Part shown: positions 37,305-48,400 of the stretch, piece by piece | Layout of the letters: every line of letters starts with the position of its first letter | Position numbering within the stretch: position 1 is the first letter of the stretch | NCBI RefSeq assembly: GCF_016908115.1 | Contig: NZ_JAFBDH010000002.1 | Span: 1 to 64,000 of the forward strand | Length of the DNA stretch: 64,000 nt | Source: Peptoniphilus gorbachii | GTDB taxonomy: Bacteria; Bacillota; Clostridia; Tissierellales; Peptoniphilaceae | Reading direction: 5' to 3' | The notes under the pieces: model-generated | The model's input: only the letters and a program-made list of their open reading frames with translations | Told to the model about the DNA's origin: nothing | Database searches by the model: none | Translations under genes and position numbers: made by a program

Positions 37305-38949
37305 TTTTTCCTCCTGCATTTATTTTTTCCATTAAAATATACATTATTAATAGGATTATTAACACCAATGTTGACATCGCATAAGCCAAATTATAATCAC
37401 CTGATTGTTGTAAGTTAAAGATAAAAAGTCCAATAGTCTTTGTAAATGGCCCTGACAATATAGCGGATAGGCTAAGTTCTGATAGAGAATATACAAAAAT
37501 CAGTAAACTTGATGTTAAAATATATCTATAAATTAATGGCAAAAATATTTTTGTCCACTTTTTAAATTTAGAACCATTTGATAGATCTGCAGCATATTCT
37601 AAGCTTGATGATATAGATGAAAATCCTTGATATGCTGATTTCATATCTATAATTAAAAATCTACTTACATAGGCAATTAAAATTATTATTGGACTAGCAT
37701 AAAATCCTATATTTAGTCCAGGTATTGGTTTTGCCCAGTGAAATATCATGCTAAGTGCAAGTACCATACCTGGTAAGGAATATGAAATACTTGTTGCCTT
37801 TTCAAGTAAAGATATACTTATACTAAATTTCTTTTTCCATTTTAAATAAGCATAAATAATTGATAGAACTCCACATACAATTACTGTTATAATTGCATAG
37901 CTTATACTATTTGTAATTGACATTTTGATTGAAGAGATTGAAAATAATAATCTATAATTATTTAGGTTAAAGTTTGAAAAAGAAAATCCACTTACATAAT
38001 TTGCTACAAGTGAAGAATAAATCATAAAACCTATTGGCACAATGTTTATAAATATAAATATTACGAAAGTTAAAACTTCTATAATTTTTCTATCACTTGG
38101 TTTAAAGATATATCTTATATTTGTATCTTCTGATGAGTCTTTACCCGTTCTCGATCTATTAATTATAGATGATTCAATACCAGAAACTGAAACGGAGATT
38201 ATAAATAAAAGTGCCGATAAAACAGCAGGATCAGTAAAACCTCCCGTTGATATGGATATTGTCTTTTCATAAATTAAAGTAGAGAGAACAGAAATACCTG
38301 CTGGGACTCCCAAAAATGCTGGAATTGAAAAATTATCTAAACTTGATAAAAATACAAGGACAAAAGTACTTACTAAAGTTGGTGTAATTTGTTTTAAATT
38401 TATATTTTTAAAAGTTTCAAAACTCCCATAATTTAATAATTTTGAAGCATATTCGTGACTTTGTGGAACTTTAATTAAACTTCTATAAACACTTAAATAG
38501 ACAAAGGGTGTATAACAGACAATCATAAGAAAAATTATACCACCCATTGAATAAAGGTTAATTGGTTTTAACCCCAAGGCAGTTAGTAATTTTGTAACAA
38601 TTCCTACACTTGATGTTATATTTGTCCAAGCAAGTGTCATAATATAACTTGGCACAATAAAAGGGAGATACACTAATATTTTTAAAATACTTTTAAATCT
38701 AATATTAGTATAAGCTATTATAAATGCCAGATAAGAACCCACTATTAAAGTTAAAAAAGAAGATGTTATCCCTATAATAAAGGTATTTATTATTCCCTTT
38801 ATAATTCTTTTGTCAGAAAATATCTTGCTGTAGTTTATAATAAGACCATCCCCTCCAAAGCTTCTAATAAAAAGCTTTACAAAGGGGATGACAAATACAA
38901 ATAAAACTACAATGGCTATTAAATAGTCTAGTGCTTTATCTTTTTTCAA
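37288..38949 (-). CDS. ABC importer permease, two fused domains
   Basis: 553 residues with about 12 transmembrane helices in two homologous halves, each with an EAA-like loop (E-Y-A-S-K-L and E-Y-A-A-D-L-S-N-G-S). Fused permeases of this kind accompany FbpA/AfuA/PhnS-type binding proteins. The start codon is TTG, with GAGG 8 nt upstream. Confidence 0.85.
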   Translation of the reverse strand: MKKDKALDYLIAIVVLFVFVIPFVKLFIRSFGGDGLIINYSKIFSDKRIIKGIINTFIIGITSSFLTLIVGSYLAFIIAYTNIRFKSILKILVYLPFIVPSYIMTLAWTNITSSVGIVTKLLTALGLKPINLYSMGGIIFLMIVCYTPFVYLSVYRSLIKVPQSHEYASKLLNYGSFETFKNINLKQITPTLVSTFVLVFLSSLDNFSIPAFLGVPAGISVLSTLIYEKTISISTGGFTDPAVLSALLFIISVSVSGIESSIINRSRTGKDSSEDTNIRYIFKPSDRKIIEVLTFVIFIFINIVPIGFMIYSSLVANYVSGFSFSNFNLNNYRLLFSISSIKMSITNSISYAIITVIVCGVLSIIYAYLKWKKKFSISISLLEKATSISYSLPGMVLALSMIFHWAKPIPGLNIGFYASPIIILIAYVSRFLIIDMKSAYQGFSSISSSLEYAADLSNGSKFKKWTKIFLPLIYRYILTSSLLIFVYSLSELSLSAILSGPFTKTIGLFIFNLQQSGDYNLAYAMSTLVLIILLIMYILMEKINAGGKNELKN

Positions 38950-38961
38950 GGTCTATTCCTC

Positions 38962-40017
38962 TTATTGAAATAATTTTGAAAATTCTTCTTTGTCGGCTTC
39001 TCTATTATCTAATAATTCTTTATTATTTCCTGTTAAAATATTTAATTCATTAGATGATTTAAGTCCTTCAGGTGCCTCTACATCTCCTCTTATTGGAGTA
39101 TACCCCATTGAAGAAGCAAGTTCTTGGCCATCTTTTGAAATTATATAATCGTAAAAAGCTTCAGCTGTATCAATATTTTTGCTTCCCTTTACGATTCCCA
39201 CTGGTTCTGTAACAATTGGAGATCCTTCTTCTGGATATATAAATTCAACAGGTGCACCTTCATTTTTTGAACGGTTTGCCATATAGTCAACAATAATACC
39301 AAGTCCTTTTTGACCTGCTACTACAGATTTTTGAACTGCACCATTTCCCTTATCAACTAAAATGTCATTATCCTTAAGACCACTGTAAAATTCCCAACCA
39401 ATTCCTTCTGTTCTTGTTAAAAGTGATAGATTATAAGCAGCTGCTCCTGAATATAATGGTGATGGCATAATAGTTTGAGATTTTGTTTCTTCTTTTATTA
39501 AGTCACTAAATCCTTTAACTTCTCCTTTATATACATCTGTGTTTTGGATAATACCTGTAGAGATTATTTTTGTTCCTGCATAATAGTTTTCTTCATCATA
39601 GAATTTTTTATCAATTCCTTCTAGTTCAGGTGAAGCGTATTTTTCTAGGATATCTTTTGATTTTAAAATTTCAAAAGTAACAGTATCTGCAACTAATACA
39701 ACATCAGCTTGTAATGCATTTACTTCTTTTTCAGATAGAATTTTTGAAACAAGTTCTTCTGTTCCTGATCTGAAAACTACAACATCAGCTTCTGGATGGA
39801 CTTTTTTAAATCCATCAATTAATTTTTTTGCGTCCTCTTCTGGTTGTGATGTATAAAGTGTTATAGTTCCCTTTACATCTTTTTCTTCTTTTTCTACACT
39901 TTCAGTTTTATTATTTTTATTAGCACTTACGGCATTTTCTTTTGCAATTTCGGTAGAATTTGATGAGCAAGCTACAAGAGCTAGAGCCATTAAGATTACA
40001 GCGAATATTCTTTTCAT
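38962..40017 (-). CDS. ABC importer substrate-binding lipoprotein
   Basis: 351 residues. Lipobox A-L-V-A-C, lipidated Cys17, then a 30-residue polar linker and a type-2 periplasmic-binding fold (G-T-I-T-L-Y-T-S-Q-P near residue 50). The S-P-L-Y-S-G-A-A-A-Y-N motif near 185 is shared with AfuA/PhnS-like proteins that bind phosphorylated organic compounds. I do not see the paired C-terminal tyrosines expected for ferric-ion binding in FbpA. The start overlaps the isomerase stop by 4 nt. Ligand not determined. Confidence 0.8.
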   Translation of the reverse strand: MKRIFAVILMALALVACSSNSTEIAKENAVSANKNNKTESVEKEEKDVKGTITLYTSQPEEDAKKLIDGFKKVHPEADVVVFRSGTEELVSKILSEKEVNALQADVVLVADTVTFEILKSKDILEKYASPELEGIDKKFYDEENYYAGTKIISTGIIQNTDVYKGEVKGFSDLIKEETKSQTIMPSPLYSGAAAYNLSLLTRTEGIGWEFYSGLKDNDILVDKGNGAVQKSVVAGQKGLGIIVDYMANRSKNEGAPVEFIYPEEGSPIVTEPVGIVKGSKNIDTAEAFYDYIISKDGQELASSMGYTPIRGDVEAPEGLKSSNELNILTGNNKELLDNREADKEEFSKLFQ

Positions 40018-40799
40018 AATAAGTTTTTCTCCTTTAAATATCTAATATTTTTATCTAATACTGTCTTACTTCTACCTATTTCCATGCCTTCTATTACCAT
40101 GGGAATAGTTTTCTCTCCTATTTTAAAAATAACTTCTTCCATTGGAAAAATTCCTCTTTCAAGCTCAGTGTGATATTTATCTTTTAATCTATTGCTAATA
40201 TGGCACTTAGATATATTTTTAATATTATTTAAATTAGAATATATTTCTTCTAAAGAATCACAATGAGATATATCTAGAGTATATTTAAAATCGTCGTAAT
40301 TATTTCCCATAAGTTTTTTTAAAGATTTGAGATCTACAATAAATTCATTTTTTATTTTTTCCATTACTTCTATTGAAACATTTATATTTTTATTTCTAGA
40401 ATAATCTAAAATGGTATTTAAGCTTTCTTTTAAAAATTTATAATAAATTTCCTTGTTAAAACCCACTGAAAATCTACCTGGATGAATCGTAATTTCTTTA
40501 GCTCCAATATTTCTTGCTAAATCTATATCATCTAAAATTTCTTTAAGGCTTACTTCTCTAATTCTTTCATTAATAGAAGCTAGGTTTAAATCCCAACTTT
40601 TAGCATGAAGTGTTAGGTCTAGTTTAAATTTTTTTGACAAATCTCTTATTTTTTTAGTAGATAATCTTTTATCTTCTATTTGTTGTGACCAGAACTCTAT
40701 ACCCGAAATTTCATTCTTATTGGCATAGTCGAAAATCTCTTCTTCAGAAAAGTCCCACATAAGAGAAGATGAAATAAAAATTATATATATATTAATCAC
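40014..40799 (-). CDS. Xylose-isomerase-like TIM-barrel protein (sugar-phosphate isomerase/epimerase)
   Basis: 261 residues. The fold pattern of the AP-endonuclease-2/xylose-isomerase superfamily is present: G-I-E-F-W near residue 35, I-T-I-H-P-G-R near 103, I-E-V-M-E near 142, T-L-D-I-S-H-C-D near 173 and a final V-I-E-G-M-E. These provide metal ligands (Glu, Asp, His, Glu). The start is uncertain: the frame begins with GTG at 40799 with little room for a ribosome site. First gene of the importer operon, so its substrate is probably what the importer brings in. Confidence 0.7.
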   Translation of the reverse strand: MINIYIIFISSSLMWDFSEEEIFDYANKNEISGIEFWSQQIEDKRLSTKKIRDLSKKFKLDLTLHAKSWDLNLASINERIREVSLKEILDDIDLARNIGAKEITIHPGRFSVGFNKEIYYKFLKESLNTILDYSRNKNINVSIEVMEKIKNEFIVDLKSLKKLMGNNYDDFKYTLDISHCDSLEEIYSNLNNIKNISKCHISNRLKDKYHTELERGIFPMEEVIFKIGEKTIPMVIEGMEIGRSKTVLDKNIRYLKEKNLL

Positions 40800-40908
40800 C
40801 TCTTATATAATTTAAATCATCTATGTATATTAAAGGTAATATAAAATTAAATTTTATGTAAATAGTGTAAAATTTTACTTTGTTATTAAGATGTTGAAAA
40901 ATAAAAAA

Positions 40909-40935
40909 TCTGCTGAAGATATATACTTCAACAGA
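40909..40935 (-). terminator. Terminator after mini-gene copy 2
   Basis: TCTGTTGAAG/CTTCAGCAGA stem (10 bp, one G-U) on the minus strand, T-rich tail, immediately after the mini-gene stop codon. Confidence 0.8.
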
Positions 40936-40937
40936 CT

Positions 40938-41039
40938 TTAAGGTTTCTTAATTTTGTTTTTTTCTTTAATCTTATCTCCAATTGGATTTATTAATAAAAT
41001 AAGTATTGCTGGTATAAAAAATAATATCAAATTACTCAT
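40938..41039 (-). CDS. 33-residue membrane mini-protein, copy 2
   Basis: ATG at 41039, overlapping the last 8 nt of the 212-residue membrane protein gene; 33 codons and TAA. The first 25 residues are identical to copy 1 (S-N-L-I-L-F-F-I-P-A-I-L-I-L-L-I-N-P-I-G), then the tail differs. The overlap with an upstream gene and the terminator right after it suggest a real, translationally coupled gene. Confidence 0.6.
   Translation of the reverse strand: MSNLILFFIPAILILLINPIGDKIKEKNKIKKP
40964..41039. repeat. 76-bp direct repeat, right copy
   Basis: 74 of 76 bases match 35325-35400. The conservation covers the mini-gene from its ATG and stops before its C-terminal codons. Confidence 0.85.
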
Positions 41040-41670
41040 AATTATTCCATATTATTTCTTTATAATTTTCTCTTTCTACATAAAAATCAAAACGGCTGGC
41101 ATTTTTTATGTTGTAGGCACTTACTAAAGCAAATATTAAAATCAAAATAATCTCTGAAATAATAAAAGTCCTTCTCCAAATATCTTTTTCAAATAAAATA
41201 CTTTTTAAAATTCTCATGTCTAAAATTATTTTAATGTAGGTTAGAAAAAAGATTGAAATTATTAAAATTTTTTGAAAGTCGCTTTTATTGTATCTCAAAA
41301 TAGTATCCCCATCTTTTAATTCTAAAAAGCTAAGGCTTGCTATTAATATAAAAGATATGGAAATAAATAAAATCCTCCACTTAGGCTCATTTTTATTTTC
41401 CAATAACTTCTTTCCCATTTTGCTCTCTGTGTAAAGTTTATAAATAGCCCAAATCACAAAATATACGAACATGCTGATAATAATTATGAGACCAATATTT
41501 TGATAAATGTCAGAGTAATATTCTAAGATTAAAAAATTTGCTATTAGGAAGGAGTATATTATGTCATTCTCAGAATCTTTTTCTTCTTTCTTATTTTCTC
41601 TTATGTAAATAAAAGTGACTAAGGCTGATGTAAAAATTGCTACTAACAAACATATTGTTGAATCACTCAT
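41032..41670 (-). CDS. Hypothetical membrane protein, paralogue of the protein at 34795-35289
   Basis: 212 residues with about six hydrophobic helices. No family recognised. The second half aligns with the 164-residue paralogue, including F-E-K-D-x-x-R-R-T-F and S-R-F-D-F-Y-V-E-R at the C-terminus. It is coupled to mini-gene copy 2 by an 8-nt overlap. Monocistronic apart from that. Confidence 0.65.
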   Translation of the reverse strand: MSDSTICLLVAIFTSALVTFIYIRENKKEEKDSENDIIYSFLIANFLILEYYSDIYQNIGLIIIISMFVYFVIWAIYKLYTESKMGKKLLENKNEPKWRILFISISFILIASLSFLELKDGDTILRYNKSDFQKILIISIFFLTYIKIILDMRILKSILFEKDIWRRTFIISEIILILIFALVSAYNIKNASRFDFYVERENYKEIIWNNYE

Positions 41671-41782
41671 TAATTCACCTCAAAATCTTTTATTAATAAA
41701 TAAAAACTTTTCCTTCTTAATTTATTATAGCACTCCCCATAAATTTTTAAATCAATTTCCTTTTATCCTCTTTGCATAAAAA

Positions 41783-41808
41783 AAGTAGGCTGACTAATCA
41801 ACCTACTT
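41783..41808 (-). terminator. Terminator of rpoBC
   Basis: AAGTAGGTTGA/TCAGCCTACTT 11-bp stem with one G-U pair and a TTAG loop, T7 run on the minus strand. rpoBC transcription therefore ends here and does not run on to the str genes. Confidence 0.9.
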
Positions 41809-41827
41809 AAAATTTATTTTTATATTT

Positions 41828-44800
41828 TTATTCTTCTTCTGCTACAGGTTCAAGTTCAACTTTTACATCGTCGCTTGTTATTACTTCAGAATCTTCAAGG
41901 ATATTGTAATCTTCCTTTAGGCTTTCGTCGATTCCAATTTGTACCTTAGAATTTATACGAGCGCCTGTACCTGCCGGTATAAGTTGTCCGATTATAATAT
42001 TTTCCTTTAAGCCTTCAAGCATATCTTCCTTGCCTTTTATTGCTGCATCTGTAAGAACTCTTGTAGTTTCTTGGAAGGATGCTGCTGATAAGAAGGAATC
42101 TGTTGCTAGTGATGCCTTTGTAATTCCAAGAAGATTTACTTTTGCAATAGCAGGCTCCTTGCCTTCTTCTTTTGCTTTTTTGTTTGCTTCTTTGTAATCA
42201 ACTACATTCACAAGTGAGCCTGGAAGTAAATCTGTGTCTCCTGCATCTTCGATTTTGCACTTTGATAGCATTTGTCTAACTATTATTTCAATGTGCTTGT
42301 CGTTGATGTCTACACCTTGAAGTCTGTAAACTCTTTGAACTTCCTTAACAATGTATTCTTGTACACCCTTTTCGCCCTTTACACGAAGTAAATCTTGTGG
42401 ATATACTGAACCTTGTGTAAGTTCGTCTCCTGCTTCAACTTCATCGCCTGCTTTAACTTTAAGTCTTGAGCCATAGACGATGTTGTAGGAGTCAACTGTT
42501 CCATCTTCTGCAGTTATAAGAACTTCTCTCTTCTTGTTTGTTTCTTTAATGTCAACAAGACCGCCTCTTTCTGCAATTACTGCAAGTCCCTTTGGCTTTC
42601 TTGCTTCGAAAAGTTCTTCAACTCTTGGAAGACCTTGTGTGATATCTGCTGCTGCAGCTACACCACCAGTGTGGAAAGTTCTCATTGTAAGTTGTGTACC
42701 CGGTTCACCTATTGATTGAGCTGCAATTACACCAACTGCTTCTCCAATGCCAATGTGAGAACCTGTTGCAAGGTTTCTACCATAGCAGTGAGCACAAACT
42801 CCATGTTTAGCCTTACAGCCAAGAACTGATCTAACCTTAACTTCTCCTATACCAAGTGATTCAATTAAAACTGCGTCATCGTCAGAGATAACTTCATTTG
42901 CCTTTACAATAACTTCTCCACTTTCTGGATTTATTATGTCTTCAAAAGAATATCTTCCTTCAATTCTATCAGCTAGGGATTCAATTAATTCCTTGCCATC
43001 TTTAAAAGCTCTAGCTACTAGATATTCATCAGTTCCACAGTCTTCTTCAGAAACAATTACTTGTTGTGAAACATCTACAAGTCTTCTTGTCAAATATCCA
43101 GAGTCGGCAGTTCTAAGTGCTGTATCGGCAAGTCCCTTTCTGGAACCATGGGCTGACATATAAAATTCAAGTACAGAAAGACCTTCTCTAAAGTTTGAAG
43201 TAATTGGAACTTCTATTGTTCTACCTGAAGGTGATGCCATAAGTCCACGCATACCTGCAAGTTGTCTGATTTGGTTTTTTGAACCTCTGGCTCCTGAATC
43301 TGCCATGATATAAATATTATTTAAGGCATCAAAGCCGTCCATTACATCATCAGTTAAGTCATCAGTTGCCTTGTTCCAAATTTCAATTACCTTTTCATAT
43401 CTTTCTTCATCAGATATAAGACCTCTTCTAAAGGCTTTTTCGTATTTAGCAACTTCCTTTTCTGCATTAGCTAAAAGTTCTGGCTTTGTGTCAGGAATCT
43501 CAACGTCACCCATTGAAATTGATACAGCTCCAATAGTTGAGTAGTGATAACCTGTAGCCTTGATGTTATCAAGTAGCTCTGCAGTTTTTATATTTCCATG
43601 TTTTTTGTAAGTTTTTTCAATTATTTTACCAAGAAGTTTTTTGTCTACAACTTGGTCAATTTCAAGAGAATATTTGTCTTCATCTCTATTTACAAAACCT
43701 AAGTCTTGTGGGATAAATTCATTTACAATAAATCTACCAACAGTTGATGGGACAATTTTACCTCTCTTGTCATTTTCATCTATATATCTTCTAACAGATA
43801 CATGAGATTGTAGGTGTAAAAATCCTGATTCATAAGCGTGGAACATTTCATCAAAGTTTCTGTAAATTGATCCATCTCCCTTTAGTTTATCTTTTCTATC
43901 TAAAGTTAGATAATATGAACCAAGAACCATATCTTGAGTAGGAGTAGTAATTGGCTTACCATCCTTTAGTGCCAAGATATTATTTGTTGATAGCATTAGT
44001 AGTCTTGCTTCAGCTTGTGCTTCAGTTGATAGTGGCAAATGGACAGCCATTTGGTCACCATCGAAGTCGGCATTATAGGCTGTACAAGAAAGTGGATGAA
44101 GCTTAATTGCCTTGCCTTCTACTAAAACTGGTTCAAAGGCTTGAATACCAAGTCTGTGAAGTGTCGGTGCACGGTTAAGAAGAACTGGATGGTCCTTAAT
44201 AACATCTTCAAGTACATCCCAAACTTCGTCTTTTCCTCTTTCAACCATTCTCTTTGCTGACTTAATGTTATAAGTTAATTCTCTCTTTACAAGTTCTCTC
44301 ATTACGAAAGGCTTGAAAAGTTCAAGAGCCATATTCTTTGGAAGACCACATTGATAGAATTTTAAATCTGGACCAACTACGATTACAGAACGACCAGAAT
44401 AGTCAACTCTCTTACCAAGTAAGTTTTGACGGAAACGACCTTGCTTACCCTTTAACATTTCTGATAGGGATTTAAGTGGTCTGTTTCCAGGACCTGTAAC
44501 AGGTCTTCCACGTCTTCCGTTATCTATAAGAGCATCAACAGATTCTTGTAACATTCTCTTTTCATTTCTAACGATAATGTCCGGAGCGTTGATGTCCATT
44601 AACTTTTTAAGTCTGTTATTTCTATTTACAATTCTTCTATATAAATCATTTAAGTCACTTGTTGCAAATCTGCCACCATCAAGTTGTACCATTGGTCTTA
44701 AATCTGGTGGAATTACTGGGATTGCATCAAGTATCATCCATTCAGGCTTGTTATCTGATTGGATGAAGGCATCTATTACTTCAAGTCTTCTTGTAATTCT

Positions 44801-45418
44801 AATTTTCTTTTGTCCAGTTGCATCTTGAAGTTCTTCTTGAAGTTCATCATTTTCCTTTTGTAGGTCGACTTTTACAAGAAGATCTCTAATAGCTTCTGCA
44901 CCCATCTTAGCAGTAAACTTGTCGCCATATTCTTTTTTGAACTCTCTATATTCAATTTCTGAAAGAAGTTGTTTTTCATAAAGAGTTGTTTCGCCTGGTT
45001 CAACATAAGTTACAACATAAGAAGCAAAGTAAAGAACTTTTTCAAGAGCTCTAGGGCTCATGTCAAGCACAAGACCCATCCTTGAAGGTATTCCCTTAAA
45101 GTACCAAATGTGTGATACTGGAGCAGCAAGTTCAATATGACCCATTCTTTCACGACGAACCTTAGCCTTTGTGACTTCAACGCCACATTTTTCGCAGACT
45201 ACTCCCTTGTATCTTACTCTTTTATATTTTCCACAGGAACATTCCCAATCCTTAGTAGGTCCAAATATTTTTTCACAAAATAGACCTTCCTTTTCAGGTT
45301 TTAATGTCCTGTAATTTATAGTTTCCGGTTTTTTTACTTCGCCATAAGACCATGATCTGATCTTTTCTGGTGAAGCAAGTCCAATTTTTATTGAATGGAA
45401 TAATTCATGTTCGCTCAA
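41828..45418 (-). CDS. rpoC: RNA polymerase subunit beta'
   Basis: 1196 residues. The zinc finger C-x-C-x(n)-C-x-x-C (C-S-C-G-K-Y ... C-E-K-C-G) is near residue 60, and the catalytic N-A-D-F-D-G-D lies near residue 460. The second zinc site (C-x(n)-C-x-H-x-x-C ... C-A-H-C-Y-G) is near residue 880. The start codon is TTG at 45418 with AAAGGAG 9 nt upstream; no nearby ATG fits the conserved N-terminus. Second gene of rpoBC. Confidence 0.98.
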   Translation of the reverse strand: MSEHELFHSIKIGLASPEKIRSWSYGEVKKPETINYRTLKPEKEGLFCEKIFGPTKDWECSCGKYKRVRYKGVVCEKCGVEVTKAKVRRERMGHIELAAPVSHIWYFKGIPSRMGLVLDMSPRALEKVLYFASYVVTYVEPGETTLYEKQLLSEIEYREFKKEYGDKFTAKMGAEAIRDLLVKVDLQKENDELQEELQDATGQKKIRITRRLEVIDAFIQSDNKPEWMILDAIPVIPPDLRPMVQLDGGRFATSDLNDLYRRIVNRNNRLKKLMDINAPDIIVRNEKRMLQESVDALIDNGRRGRPVTGPGNRPLKSLSEMLKGKQGRFRQNLLGKRVDYSGRSVIVVGPDLKFYQCGLPKNMALELFKPFVMRELVKRELTYNIKSAKRMVERGKDEVWDVLEDVIKDHPVLLNRAPTLHRLGIQAFEPVLVEGKAIKLHPLSCTAYNADFDGDQMAVHLPLSTEAQAEARLLMLSTNNILALKDGKPITTPTQDMVLGSYYLTLDRKDKLKGDGSIYRNFDEMFHAYESGFLHLQSHVSVRRYIDENDKRGKIVPSTVGRFIVNEFIPQDLGFVNRDEDKYSLEIDQVVDKKLLGKIIEKTYKKHGNIKTAELLDNIKATGYHYSTIGAVSISMGDVEIPDTKPELLANAEKEVAKYEKAFRRGLISDEERYEKVIEIWNKATDDLTDDVMDGFDALNNIYIMADSGARGSKNQIRQLAGMRGLMASPSGRTIEVPITSNFREGLSVLEFYMSAHGSRKGLADTALRTADSGYLTRRLVDVSQQVIVSEEDCGTDEYLVARAFKDGKELIESLADRIEGRYSFEDIINPESGEVIVKANEVISDDDAVLIESLGIGEVKVRSVLGCKAKHGVCAHCYGRNLATGSHIGIGEAVGVIAAQSIGEPGTQLTMRTFHTGGVAAAADITQGLPRVEELFEARKPKGLAVIAERGGLVDIKETNKKREVLITAEDGTVDSYNIVYGSRLKVKAGDEVEAGDELTQGSVYPQDLLRVKGEKGVQEYIVKEVQRVYRLQGVDINDKHIEIIVRQMLSKCKIEDAGDTDLLPGSLVNVVDYKEANKKAKEEGKEPAIAKVNLLGITKASLATDSFLSAASFQETTRVLTDAAIKGKEDMLEGLKENIIIGQLIPAGTGARINSKVQIGIDESLKEDYNILEDSEVITSDDVKVELEPVAEEE

Positions 45419-45455
45419 GGAGCACTTCTCCTTTCCTATTAATTAAAATAACTAA

Positions 45456-48400
45456 TTAATCTTCAGATTCATCGGATTCATCAAAATCGTCTTCTTCGCC
45501 ATCTTCATTTTCGTAAATGTGGCTGTTTTCAAAAGACTCAACCTCATCATTTGAAATTGTTCTGATGCCAATATTTGCAGTTCCTGTGTGTTCAATAAGT
45601 TCCTTTATTTCGTCATCTGATTCATTATTTTTGTCGTCAATGTTGTCAATCTTCGTTAATTCATCTTCATCAACTTCAAGATCAACTTCATTTCCATTTT
45701 CATCAAGTACTTGAATTTCAAGAGCAAGTGCTTGTAATTCCTTTATTAAAACTTTAAAGGATTCAGGAACTCCTGGTTGTGGAATGTTTTCGCCCTTAAC
45801 TATTGCTTCGTAAGTCTTAACACGACCAACAATATCGTCAGACTTAACTGTAAGCATTTCTTGAAGAGTATGGCTGGCACCATAAGCTTCAAGTGCCCAA
45901 ACTTCCATTTCCCCAAATCTTTGTCCACCAAATTGTGCCTTACCTCCAAGAGGTTGTTGTGTAACAAGTGAGTAAGGTCCAGTAGAACGAGCGTGGATCT
46001 TTTCATCAACTAAATGGTGAAGTTTTAACATATACATGTAACCAACAGTTACAGGGTGGTCAAATTCTTCTCCAGTTCTACCATCTCTTAGTTGAATCTT
46101 TCCATCTCTAGAATATCCTGCTTCTTCAAGTGTATCGAAAATGTCATTTTCATTGGCACCATCAAATACTGGAGTGGCAACATGCCAGCCTAATTTTTTG
46201 GCAGCAAGACCCAAGTGAACTTCTAGAACTTGTCCAAGGTTCATACGAGAAGGAACCCCTAATGGGTTAAGAACAATTTGAATAGGTGTACCATCTGGCA
46301 TATAAGGCATATCTTCCTTAGGCATTACCCTAGAAATAACTCCTTTATTACCGTGACGACCACACATTTTATCTCCAACTTGAATTTTTCTCTTTGTAGC
46401 AACAAAAACTCTTACCATTTCATTGACGCCTGGTTGAAGTTCATCGCCAGCAGATCTATTAAAAGTCTTTACGTCTACGACAATACCTTGTTCACCATGA
46501 GGAAGTCTAAGGGAAGTATCTCTTACTTCTCTTGCCTTTTCACCAAAGATTGAACGAAGAAGTCTTTCTTCTGCAGAAAGTTCAGTTTCTCCCTTTGGAG
46601 TTACTTTACCAACAAGAATGTCTCCTGGTTTAACTTCTGCACCAATTCTTATAATTCCTCTTTCGTCAAGATCCTTTAACATATCTTCGCCAACATTAGG
46701 AATATCTCTAGTTATTTCTTCAGGTCCAAGTTTTGTATCTCTTGCTTCAGATTCATATTCTTCAATGTGAAGTGAAGTTAATACATCGTTAATTACAAGT
46801 TCTTGACTTACAAGCATAGCATCTTCGTAGTTATATCCTTCCCAGTTCATAAAGGCTATTAGGATATTTTTACCAAGAGCCATTTCACCTTGGTCTGTAC
46901 TTGGTCCGTCGGCAATAATTTCTCCTGCTTCAACAGAGTCTCCAGCATTTACAATTGGTCTTTGGTTAATTGTAGTGCCTTGGTTTCCGCCCATGAATTT
47001 GTGTAATTTATATGAGTCAATGCCCTTGTCAAATTCTCTTTCAATTTCAATATGAACAGCATCAACTTTTTTTACAGTTCCCTTATTTTTAGAGACTATT
47101 ACAACGCCTGAGTCCTTGGCTGCTCTATATTCAATACCAGTTCCAACAACAGGTGCTTCAGTTTTTAATAGAGGTACTGCTTGACGCTGCATGTTGGCAC
47201 CCATTAGGGCTCTGTTGGCATCATCATTTTCCAAGAAAGGAATCATAGAAGTACCAACCGCAACAATTTGTTGAGGTGAAACGTCCATGTAATTTACATC
47301 TTTGATGTCAAATATATCGGCATTACCACCATGACCTCTGGCTGCAATTCTGTCTTCAACGAATTTATTATTTTCATCAAGCCTTTCGTCAGCTTGTGCA
47401 ATGATTTGTTCGTACTCAACATCGGCTGTTAGATAATCAATTTGATCAGTTACAACTCCGTCAACTACTTTTCTATATGGTGTTTCAATAAAACCATAGT
47501 CGTTAATTCTTGCGTAAGTTGTAAGTGATGTTATAAGTCCAATATTTGGACCTTCTGGTGTCTCAATAGGACACATTCTTCCATAGTGTGAGTTATGGAC
47601 GTCACGCACTTCAAATCCAGCTCTATCTCTGCTTAACCCACCAGGTCCAAGTGCAGATAACCTTCTTTTGTGTGTTAATTCTGATAGAGGATTGTTTTGG
47701 TCCATAAATTGTGAAAGTTGTGAAGAGCCAAAAAATTCTTTTATGGCAGCTGTCACAGGTCTAATATTTATAAGTGATTGTGGTGTTGTAGCATCAACAT
47801 CTTGAACTGTCATTCTTTCACGGATAACTCTTTCCATTCTAGAAATACCAATTCTAAATTGATTTTGAAGTAGCTCTCCAACAGATCTAATTCTTCTGTT
47901 GCCCAAGTGGTCGATGTCATCAACTGAACCAACATTATTCATAAGTCCAAATTCATAATTAATTCCAGCGATAATATCGTCAATTAATATATGTTTTGGA
48001 GAAAGTTCTTTGTGAGCTTTTAAAAGTTCTTCTTTGAATTTTTCTGTGTCTTCAGAATATTCTTCATAAAGTTCATCGAAAAGTGGTCTATAAACTTTTT
48101 CTTTAAAGCCAAGTTCTTCCATGTCAAAGTCAAGTTCGTAAGCATCAACAAAAGTAAAGTTATTTCCTATAACAATTGTCTTATCTGTTGCGTGTTCATA
48201 ATTTTCATCAGTTTTTATTAAAACTTGGTTAACTCCAGCTGCTTCGATTTTTTCAGCCTTTGCTCTAGTAAGAAGTTCACCTTCTTCAGCTAAAATTTCG
48301 CCAGTCATAGGATCAACTATGTCTTCTGCAGGAATATTATTTTCTATTCTTGCACTGATGCCTAATTTTTTGTTGAATTTATATCTTCCAACTTTTGCAA

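Noticed and set aside
36270-40017. Firm assignment as an iron(III) importer
   Set aside because: The ATPase and permease classes are shared by iron, phosphonate and sugar-phosphate importers; the binding protein lacks the iron tyrosine pair and the neighbours are phosphate/sugar enzymes.
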